Origin: Megalobrama amblycephala
Lineage: Eukaryota > Chordata > Actinopteri > Cypriniformes > Xenocyprididae
Direction: 5' to 3'
DNA: 64,000 nucleotides
Assembly: GCF_018812025.1 (NCBI RefSeq)
Contig: NC_063044.1
Location: 71,774,176-71,838,175, forward strand
The notes under the pieces are model-generated. The model was not told where the DNA came from, did no database searches, and worked only from the letters and a program-made list of their open reading frames with translations. Below are positions 14,301 through 26,300 of the stretch, in pieces; the first letter of the stretch is position 1, and the number at the start of each line of letters is the position of its first letter. A program made the translations under genes and the position numbers.

Positions 14301-17300
14301 GATGTTTAGTTTGTGTTTAATTAAATGTTTAGCTTAATTCAGTGGTTTAGTTTGTGAAAAAAATATCAGAAAAAAAAAACAATTATTTGAAGTAATTACT
14401 GTACATGAAAATTGAAAGCATGCATTGCACTTGCTGTTTCAGCAGTAATGCTTACGTGTTTCTGGTTCAGAGGTCTCTGCTTCACCTGTCAAAGCTGCAC
14501 ATAAAACACAGAGAGATTCGATTATAAGTGAGTGATCAGATGAACGTGACAGAACTAAACACTGAGACGATACTGTGTGATTCTTCCTGTGCTTCTAATA
14601 AACACTTATCATTGCATCTTCTTTTATTTTTGCTTGTGAACATTAGTTAAATCTATCGTTAATGTGAATCAACATTAAACAGCATCAGCAGCTGTTTGAC
14701 CCCACCTGTTTTATTTAGCTCAACAATTGTTTACAATTTACTATATTGTTTGCTTAAAATGAAATGAACATTTATCATTAATATGTTTAAAAAAAGAACA
14801 TTTATCAATACAGTTAATAAATAAAAGTGAAATAATACACATTTCTTAAATTGTTTATTAATAAATGTCAATTTTTATCGTTGCCTCTAGTAATTATGTG
14901 TCTGATGTTAAATTTCCAGCCTATTTTGGGCTCAATTTAAGCCAGAAATATAGTAAACAATAGCTAAGTTAAATAAAACTGCCCAGTAATTAAAGCATTT
15001 AACCCAACTGCTGGGTCAAAACAGCCCAGTCGCTGTCCATATTTGACCCAACTTGGTTGTTTTTAATCCAGCATTTTTTAGAAAATGTTTTGCTTCAAAC
15101 AGACGTGTGCTTTATTGTCTGAAGGATGCATGCAGCAAACCGTCTCCTGAATGAGGTGTGATGCAGCCATTCATCGATAGGGAACTAATTCTTGCTGTCA
15201 GCTGTAATACTTACGCAGCTGCTCTGGTTGTTCAGGTTTCTTTTCTTCACCTGTCACAGAGAAACAGAGAAACAAGGAGATTATGAGTGAATGAACAGAT
15301 GAAGAAGATACTGCAAGATTCTTCAAGAGCATGACTTTATATTAATGATCAGTAACGGTAATGTTGTGTGTGTAAACATTAGTTAAATCCATCACTAACA
15401 TGAATTATCAATACACAATACTTTTCACAGCAATTGATTTAAATATTTTTCACATTAGTTCAGGAGAGTTTCATGTCTTAATGTTAAACTCTACTGTAAT
15501 ACTTACATATTTTCTTTATTTTGTCAGCGATCTCGGCTTCATGACGCAGCAGCATGTAGAAACAGAAATGAGGAGATTATAAGTTATTGAACAGATGAAC
15601 ATGTCAGTAACACTGAGTGATTCATCGTGAGCTTCTAACAATCTCATCATGAGTTTATACAAACCTGATTCCAAAAAAGTTGGGACACTGTACAAATTGT
15701 GAAGCAATATCAGAAAGGAGTTTCTCAGAGAAAAATTGCAAAGAGTTTGAAGTTATCATCATCTACAGTGCATAATATCATCCAAAGATTCAGAGAATCT
15801 GGAACAATTTCTGTGCGTAAGGGTCAAGGCCGGAAAACCATACTGGATGCCCGTGATCTTCGGGCCCTTAGACGGCACTGCATCACATACAGGAATGCTA
15901 CTGTAATGGAAATCACAACATGGGCTCAGGAATACTTCCAGAAAACATTGTCGGTGAACACAATCCACCATGCCATTCGCCGTTGCCGGCTAAAACTCTA
16001 TAGGTCAAAAAAGAAGCCGTATCTAAACATGATCCAGAAGCGCAGGCGTTTTCTCTGGGCCAAGGCTCGTTTAAAATGGACTGTGGCAAAGTGAAAAACT
16101 GTTCTGTGGTCAGACGAATCAAAATTTGAAGTTCTTTTTGGAAAACTGGGACGCCATGTCATCCGGACTAAAGAGGACAAGGACAACCCAAGTTGTTATC
16201 AGCGCTCAGTTCAGAAGTCTGCATCTCTGATGGTATGGGGTTGCATGAGTGCGTGTGGCATGGGCAGCTTACACATCTGGAAAGGCACCATCAATGCTGA
16301 AAGGTATATCCAAGTTCTAGAACAACATATGCTCCATCCAGACGTCATCTCTTTCAGGGAAGACCTTGCATTTTCCAACATGACAATGCCAGACCACATA
16401 CTGCATCAATTACAACATCATGGCTGCGTAGAAGAAGGATCTGGGTACTGAAATGGCCAGCCTGCAGTCCAGATCTTTCACCCATAGAAAACATTTGGCG
16501 CATCATAAAGAGGAAGATGCGACAAAGAAGACCTAAGACAGTTGAGCAACTAGAAGCCTGTATTAGACAAGAATGGGACAACATTCCTATTCCTAAACTT
16601 GAGCAACTTGTCTCCTCAGTCCCCAGACGTTTGCAGACTGTTATAAAAAGAAGAGGGGATGCCACACAGTGGTAAACATGGCCTTGTCCCAACTTTTTTG
16701 AGATGTGTTGATGCCATGAAATATAAAATCAACTTATTTTTCCCTTAAAATGATACATTTTCTCAGTTTAAACATTTGATATGTCATCTATGTTGTATTC
16801 TTGTAATAATTTGAAACTTCCACATCATTGGATTCTGTTTTTATTCGCAATTTGTACAGCGTCCCAACTTTTTGGAATTGGGTGTGTAATAATGATCTGT
16901 AACAACTACAGTAATGTTGTAAATCAGCATCAGTTTTAATACTTACACAGTCGTTCTGAGATCTTCTCTTCATCTGTCCCAGCAGCACACAGACAGAGAA
17001 ATGAGGAGATTATAGTGAGTGATCAGATGAACATGACAGAAACAGTGACACACAGAGAAGATAACACTCAAAATAAGTCAAGACTATGATTTTAAGCCAG
17101 TTGGCACTACATTTCTGCAGTTCTGTGAGCTTCAATAGCACTAACACAGATCTTAATTTATTTATTTTTAAATCAGCATTTTAGCAACCAGTGACAATTA
17201 CTGTAATTTGATAATGGTCGTCGGTATATTAATATCATGCAGCTCGATACTGGATAATCATAGAACTTGTGGTGAAAATTATAAATATTGACTCTACTAT

Positions 17301-20300
17301 AAATATTCAAATCCACTGTAGCACAATACAGCTCTGTATCAGCTGGAATACTCACGCAGTTGCTCTAGTTGTTTAGATATCTCCGCTTCATGTCAGCAGC
17401 ACATGGAAACAAAAATGAATGAACAGATGAAGATGTCAGAAACACTGAGAAGATACTGTGTGACTCTGCATAAGCTTCTAATAATCACTTCATCATATGC
17501 ATGACTTTACATTAATGATCCCTAACAATTACAGAAATGTTGTGTGTGAATTAATAAACAATACTTTCCACACCATTTTGTTTTGAAATTACTTCAGTGA
17601 TGATGCGTCACTGAATGGTGAATTATTGACTATGAAAAATTATTATTCATTTAAGCTGTCACATCTATAATCCTTTGCCATCTCATCCTGGACTGCATTT
17701 CCCATAACCCATTGCCCAGACTCATTGTGCCTGATTCCCTTCAGGTGTTTCTCTGCCTATACAAGTCCTGTCCTGTCTTGCTTGTGTTTCTGAGCTCTCG
17801 CTAGGATTCTCTGTATAATAGTTTTGATCTTCTGCCTGGTTTCCTGGACTTCAATGTTTGCCTGTGTTTTAGACTCTTGTTTCCATTGTTTGCCCTGTGG
17901 TTTTGACCTTTTTCCTGCTATTTTGAATACGATTGTGGATACCCTTAGCTGCATGTTCTCAGCACTCGTCTCAGAGCAGTTTGTTTCTCTTGCTGTATCA
18001 GCTGTGAAACTTACACATTTCTTTTTCACAGTTCCCAGCTTTGTGTTACAGCAGCACATAGAAACAGAAATAAGGAGATTATTAGTGAGCCATCAGATGA
18101 AGACGTCAGAAACACTTAAGAGGATACTGTGTGATTCTTCATAAGCTTCTAATAATCACTTTTCTTTTGTAATCACTGTAATACTTACACATTTCCTTTA
18201 GTTTTTCAGAGATCTTTGCTTCATGGCGCAGTAGCATGTAGAAACAGAAAAGAGGAGATTAAGTGAATGAACAGATGAATATATTATATATACAGAATTA
18301 ACATCTTATATATTTTAAATATAAAATAGCACAATAAAGCTCATTTTTACTTTGACTGTATCAATTTTAATACTTACATAATTCTTTGTCACAGCCCTCC
18401 GCTTCATGTCACAGCAGCACACAGAAACAGAAATGAGGAGATTATGAGTGAACAGATGAAGAAACACTGAGAAGACACTGTATGATAATCTGCATGACAT
18501 AATCTTAATGGTCTGTAACAATTACAGTCATGTTGTGTGTATTAAAATCACCATGAAATCAAAACTGACCATTTTTAAGCAATACTGCAGTGTATATTTT
18601 ATATCTGCAGTCAAATGCTCCGAACAAACATAATCCTTTTACGTGATATCATTATATGAACTATTCACTTTTTCCTTTTTTTATATTTTTAATTTTGTTT
18701 CATATATTCCAAACTACTGTTCAAAATGTGTAATGCACTAGACACACAGACATGCAAAAATGGTTTTCATAGTACATTTATGAACTACTGTTTCACATGC
18801 TGCATCAGTTTTAACACTTACCCAGTTCTTTTTCATTGATCTCGGCTTCATGTCACACCAGCACATAGAAACAGAAATGAGGAGATTATGAATGAACAGA
18901 TGAACATGAAACACTGAGAAGATACTGTGTGATTATTCATGAACTTCTAACAATCACTTTATCATCTGCATGAGTTTATATTAATGATCAGTGAAAATTA
19001 GGCAACACTAAATTTCTATGCATGACCATCAGTTAAATCCATCAACGTGATTTAACCAAATTTAAAGCCAAGTCAGAGCCAGCAGGAATGTCCAAAAAGT
19101 CACAAAGAGGAACCAGGGAGGGTCAGTTGGGTTCAACCAGAGAGGCTCAGGCAGGTCTGGAGTCCTAGCAGAAAACCAGAGACCAGAGGGACAAACCAGG
19201 CAGGCTCCAGCAGTACTAGAGTCCTGGCTGAGGGCCAGGGAGGTGCTGGGTGTTTGGACAGACCAAGCAGGGTAAGCAGAAAGGACAGTACAGGCTTGGT
19301 AGGCAGCATGGGTGGAGCCGGCAGAGCAGACATCAAGGGTTGAGCCAGCTCGACAGGCCTCAAGGGCGGAGCCTGCTTGACAGGCATCAAGGGCGGAGCC
19401 TGCTTGACAGGCATCAAGGGCGGCGCTGGCAGATCAAGGAGCTTGGGCAGTGCCACCGCCTCTGGGGGTGCTGCAACATCTTCAGCTATCTCAGCGCAGG
19501 CCTGAGTCTATTCACGTCATGTCAGGCCAGCAGAACCTTTTGACGTCACCTGCCAAGCCAGAGACTGTTCACATCATGCTTGCCAAACCTGAGCTTCTTT
19601 ACATGATGCTAACCAAGACTGAGTTTCTTCATATCACGGTCGCCACATCAGAGCCCTCTGGAAAGATCCCTCTGTCCCTCCCCCAAGACTGCCTCTGCTC
19701 CACCACCCTCCTGAACTTTTGGTGTTGGGTTTTTGTTCGTTTGGGTTTATGTTTATGTTTGTTGTCACAATAATGTTTCCTGTGTTGTTGTGTGATCATT
19801 TATTTTGCTTCCCTTGTTTGTGTCATGTTGTCATTGGTTAATTATCTTAATCATGTTTACATTGTTTAGTCATTAGTCTTCTGTTCTTCAAGCTTGCCTC
19901 CAGTGGATTGTTGTTACAGTCATGTTTTTTATATTAAACTTTACTTTTAAACGATAACAGTTTTCTCTTGCTGTATCAATTTTAATACTTACACAATTGT
20001 TTAGAGAGCTTTGCTTCATATCACAGCAGCACATAGAAACAGAAAAGAGGAGATTAGAAATGAGTGATCAGGTGAACATGACAGAAATGGGAAAAACTGC
20101 ACAGAAAAACATTAAAAACAAATAAAAAGATGGTAATACTTCATAATAACATTCAGTTATAAGTCATTTATAAATTATTAGTTAATGATTAACAGATCAT
20201 TTACAAAACATGAATATACATTTATAAATGATTGATAAGTGATATGCTAATATTTTATGAATGTTTTATTAATTCAGTTATAAGTCATTTAAAAATTATT

Positions 20301-23300
20301 TGTAAATTATGAACAAATCATTTACAAAACATGGCCATACATTTATAAATGATTAGTAAGTGATATGTTAACATTTTATGAATGTTTTATTAATTCAGTT
20401 ATGAGACACTTATAAGTTATTAGTTAATGATGAACGAATCATTTACAAAACATGACAACTATAAAGTTCATAAATGATTAATAAGTGTTATGCTAACAAT
20501 TTACAAATGTGTTGTAAGTTATCTTAATCAAATAAATCAAACAGATCATTAGTAGATGGTTTATAAGTTATAAGTTGATACATTATTTATCACTTATAAT
20601 AATTGAATATTTATGACAAAATTGTTTTACTGTCATCTCAATAAACAATTGTTAATCATGAACAAACCATTAGTAAATGATCAATATATGATTTATTGAT
20701 GAAGTTGTAAGCTGGTCTGTGTTCAAAAGCACAAACATGCAGGTATGCTAAAGCACTATTTTTAAGAAGAGTAATGTATTTGTTTTGAAGTGGATAAACA
20801 TTTATAAATGCCTTACAGTCAGGTGATTCCAGTGGATTATATTAAATCCTTTCACTCATCAGCCCAGACTTGTGTTCTGTGTGGAGTGTGGGGGGTCTAG
20901 TGATGAAGTGAACCTCTGAACCGGTTTTACTTTCCACTGAAGCTCACATCAGGTGCAGAGAGTTAAACACTCCATGTGTGTCAGAGAAGACAGCTGTCTA
21001 TACCCTCACCAGTCAGCACTTACACTGCTGTACACACTACAAAGTGTTCAACACCTGTTATAGATGATTAAATCATGCTTTCTGCATACCCTATTCTAAA
21101 GTGTAAACTATTCATCACTTGTAAATGTGTCATATATCATTTTCAGATCTTTCTTACCTGTTACAAATTATTTGTATATGTAGCATCCCCTATTCTAAAG
21201 TGTAAACTATTCATCATTTATAAATGTGTTACATATCATTTGCAGATCTTCTTTATAAATTATGTACAAACTGCAATTTGTAAATGTACCATTTATTTGC
21301 CATATGCAAAGTATACCTTTCAGTTACAGGATATAAAAATCTATACGAATCCCAATATTTAAATTACATATTTTTATATAAAAATTATAATATTTTTATG
21401 CAAATATATTTTACTATTATATAGAAATCTTTGAGCCCCTAACTCACCCCTCATACCTAAACATGACCACTTTTTAGCCACTTCACAAAAATAAAAATGC
21501 AATATAGATATATTTACAGTGACTGTTATCTTAGTTGATATACTGTTGTATAAAAAGAATAATTTTAAGCACCCTACTCCACCCTATAACCTTAAGCATA
21601 ACCATTTTGACAATATACTTAGTGTAACAGGCAGATAAATGTACGTTAATCACAACAATTTATTTAAAACATTACAAAAAGCAGTATACAGAACAGACAA
21701 AATGACGCGTGTGCTACATTACCAGCCAAATTACAGCAAAACATAATTTTGTGTAAATTACAGAATTAAATTAAAGTGTTTAATCGCTGCAAACATTCCA
21801 CTGATCTGCTTGTCCATCCTCCAAAGTGTCGCGCTGAATTTAACACAGCAACTCAAATTTGGCATGTCGCAAACACTCTATGGTAGTTGCAAATCACATG
21901 TGACAGCCAATAAGGAGCGAGGTTTGACGTCACTGCCGCAAGCCTGTGTCGTATTTTTAGAAGCGCCAATTTTGAAAGTTATGTAACGGTGGATTGGTAT
22001 GATTATTAACGTAATATGACCATACATTATGCAAATCTTTTCCTCACACGATGCCATCGTATGACTTCTTAAGACTTGAAATAAAATGCACGAAATAATG
22101 GACTATGTTTATTATCAGTTTATAGTGCGTTTTCGTGTTATGGTGAGGAGCTGTTCCATGAAAAACAAAAGATCTACAAATGATACGTAACACATTTACA
22201 AGTGAAGAATAGTTTACACTTTAGACTAGGGGATGCAGAAAGCTTTGTAAATGATTTATTCATTCATTTACACATCATCTATAACAGGTGTTGAACTCTT
22301 TGTAGTGTGTGACTGTAAGGCATTTATAAATGTTTATCCACTTCAAAACAAATAAATTACTCTTCTTAAAAATGGTGCTTTAGCATACCTGCATGTTTGT
22401 GCTTTTGAACACAGACCAGTTTACAACTTAATCAATAAATCATATACTGATCATTTACTAATGATCATTTACTAATTTACTAATACTCATTTACTAATCA
22501 CTGATCATTAACTAATAAATTATAAATGAATTATAACCAAATTAATAAAACATTTGTAGCATATGCACACGTATCAGGATAATCAATAAACTTTGGAATT
22601 TTCAGAACGCTTTTAACCTCCTGAACTCTGCATGTAACTCACGAATCGGCTCCGGCCGGTCTCGGAGTGATTGTGACTTTGGCATTTTTGTTACCCTCCG
22701 AGGTAAGACAGAGGGCCCAATTTCCTAGCTCTTGGGACATCAAAGGGGGCCCCTCATGTGAGTGCCAGATCACATTCCAACACACACCACACACCACACA
22801 CACAGACACACACAAAAACACACAAACATGCTTAGAGACTGTATGTACAGCTACTCTTAGAATATGACTGTGCCAAAGTGTACCCGTCACGTATATCCAG
22901 TGCATATATGCTTCCTAGTGTTTAGACTTAGTTTAAATGAGTGTATTTGTGCTAGTGTTCATTTTAATGATGGAATTTTGCCTGTAAACCATAACGTCTT
23001 CTACATGCTTTTCTTATATGTCAAGTTTAGATTCATTTTAAAGCTATTTCCACGTCTCATTCACCTATGTTTATTACATGGCTGTCAAATGCATTGTTCG
23101 ATTGGTTTAATGATGCTGTGAAGAAAGTACTCCATCTTGAAATCCGATCTGATAGCCATAAAGTATGCAAATTCAGTTAGGAGACCAGACAAATGAAACG
23201 CTTGCCCGCCAACTTTGCACCTATGTCATTGGCTATTCCACCTCAAGGAGGTGTGTCGGCTTATCTGTCATAAAAGAGGAGCACCAGGATTCTTCTGCGT

Positions 23301-26300
23301 GTTCTCCCAATTGCCCTGAATCATCCATCGCCCACTCACGCACGTCTCTCCCGGACGTCACAGCGACCATGCTACCATCGCGCCAGTCTCTTCGGGACCA
23401 CCATTTCTCCGGCAAAACTAACTTTCACGTCCTCCATTCAAACCCTCCCGCGGAAACGGAAGAAGACAATGAACTGCAGCAGCACTGAACTGAAACCCAG
23501 CAAGCAAACTGACGCAAGTACTGTTTCTGAATCTTAGATAATGAAACTGATTTCTGTGCTGGCTTTCAAGGACTGATAGGTTTTGCTACTTGCTTTCTTT
23601 CTTTCCCTTTCTTGACTTCCACTCTTGTATACATGTGTATATTCTGTATTTAGGCGTATAACCTCTGTAGTAGTAGTTTAAATATATTAAATACATTATA
23701 TCCATGCTTTTTGTTTTCTTACTCGTTCAACAAAAACCAGGTCACTTTAACGTTTCGATTCTAATACAATAACTCTATGTTTGATGCTATCATAGGAATT
23801 TATCCTCGTGGCCAGAGAAAAACCTTCCTTTGATAATATTCTATGAGGAGCTTAGTTTGCTGGACAAACGAACAGTTTCTCTAAATAATTATTAAACCAG
23901 AACTAATCATATATATATAATTGATTATAATTCGTTGTAATTAATTCACCATATATGGTTAATTCCCCCTTGGGTCGGTATGTGCATAATAATTATTCAT
24001 AAAGCTTTATGAATTATTATATTCATATTCCACCCATAAATTGATTAATAACTGTACAATCGTTACACATTCTTAAAGTGTTAGTATATCACTTAATCAT
24101 TTATGAAAGTATATTCATGTTTTATAAATGATTTGTTCAACATTATTAAACAATTTACAAATGACCTATAACTGAATTAATAAAACATTCATAAAATGTT
24201 AACATATCACTTATTAATCATTTATGAACATATAATCATGTTTTGTAAATGATTAGTTACTAGTTATAAGTGACTTATAACTAAACATTATTATAAAGTG
24301 ATACCAAAGATGATTGCAACTTTTTAATCACACAAATCTGACTTTTTTCTCTATTTCTCAATTTCATTGCAAGTTTATATCTTAGAATGTCAAAGTTGAG
24401 ATATAAACTTAAAATTTTTAAGAAAGTTTTTTTTTTTTTTTTCTCAGAATTTGACTGTATAACTCACAATTTCATATCTCATAATTCTGAGAAGATATAA
24501 ACTTACAATTGCAAGAAAAAAAAGTCAGATTTGCGAGTTTTTAATCAGGCAAATCTGACTTTATAATCATATTATGTATTTAAACTATGCTGTAGCACAA
24601 TAAAGCTAAATGTTCCATCTGTTGTATCAGCTTTAATACTTACACAATTGCTCTAGTTGTTTGGAGATCTCCGCTTCATGTCACAGCAGCACATAGAAAC
24701 AGAAATGAGATTATAAGTGAATTTGTTGTAAATTCAGCATTTAAATCATAGCAATTCAGTCATGAGTATAATGTCATGCAGTCAATACTGGATAATCACA
24801 CACTTCATTACTGCACTAAATCAAACACAAGCAGAACTTGTGGTAAAATTATAAATATTGACTATGACAAATCCTGTAATATATTTAAAATCTACTGTAG
24901 CACAATACAGCTCTGTGTCAGCTGGAATATTTACGCAGTAGCTCTAGTTGTTTAGAGAACTTTGCTTCATGTCAGCAGCACATCGAAACAAAAATGAATG
25001 AACACATGAGCATGTCAGAAACACTGAGAAGATACTGTGTGATTCTTAGTGATTCTTCATCATCTGCATGACTTTTTTATGACTTACACATTAGTTTTTT
25101 TAGTTCAGAATTACTGCGTCGACAATAAATCCCAACACCAGCAGCAGCAGCGGCAGCGGCAGCCACCAGCAGAACAATCCCCACTATAGCGCCTGGAGAA
25201 ATACTTGGTACTGTAATGATACAGAAAAACATCTCAGGTTATGTATGTAACCATAGTTCCCTGAAAACCAGGGAACGAGACTCTGCATTTGAACGCTTTG
25301 GGGAACATCACACGTGACCCGGTGTCTGAAAGCAAAACTATTCAACAACTCCAATCCCTACTGGCCGGCGACAGCCTATGACATGCGATCCGGAATTATA
25401 AAAGGAGCGCCTGGAGAAACAGACAACATCTATTGTCTTGAGGCACTGTTCTGCAGGCAGGCAGACCAAAGCATGGCAAGGAAACGCAGAGGGTTCTCAG
25501 GGAACTATGGTTACATATGTAACCTGAAATGTTCCCTTTCGAAAGGGAACTTGTTCTGCGTTTGAACGCTTTGGGGAACGATATACCAATGCCGCCATGC
25601 TTAAGGAGAGTGCATGCCAAATAATATGGCTGACAAGATGACAAACAGTTTAGAAGGAAACGCTTAGCAACTCACCCTCGGGTCACACCAGGCTGTCAGT
25701 GACAGCATTCCCTACGGCCAACAGCCCAAGCTAAGCCTAAAAGAGGCCTTCCGTAGAAAGCCTACTAAGGCCGCTTAAGGCATCTGGGACCAACATTTCC
25801 GAGAAAAAGTGGTCCCTTAAAGGGAATGTGGCCAGGGAACCGAAAAAGGAGTCCCGGCCAGTCACTAGAGGGGAACAAAGTCACCCCCAATGCCACCAGG
25901 GAGGCCGACCTGATCTGATGTAGGACAAATTTAGTCTTAGCCAACCCTGTCTGAATACAGAATATCCAAAACGCATTCTCCAGAAGAGAGCAGGTAAGAG
26001 CAACTGCAAGAAGGGCAGTAAGCAACTCAAACCCATGCGTAGAGACGAGCATCCTGGAGAGCAGAACTCAGCTGAGTGCTATGAACCTTCGTATTGAGGG
26101 GAGTATAATCCGCTCATCCTAGGATCTACTCAGCACTTAATAATTTGCACTGAGGAGGTTGTGCGCTAGAAACCCTGATACAGGGGAGCACAAACCAGCC
26201 TGGGGCTGATCCTCAATGGGAGGCTTAATGGAAGCCTTCACTTAATGATCAGCTTAGGGAACTAAGCACTATTACACAGACAACCCTAGCAGGGAATTAC

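Noticed and set aside
19250..19773. Overlapping open frames with decapeptide repeats, at first sight a repetitive protein
   Set aside because: The repeats are 30-bp minisatellites inside an insertion that splits the micro-exon array, with no start, splice or conserved domain.
23165..23488. A 107-codon plus-strand frame in a GC-richer patch
   Set aside because: It lies within the probable LTR at 22555-24067 and has no recognisable domain.
16947..24964. CRISPR-like regular repeats, because of evenly sized short repeats with spacers
   Set aside because: Splice signals, phase conservation and the eukaryotic setting explain the pattern as duplicated exons. Spacers are homologous, not unique.
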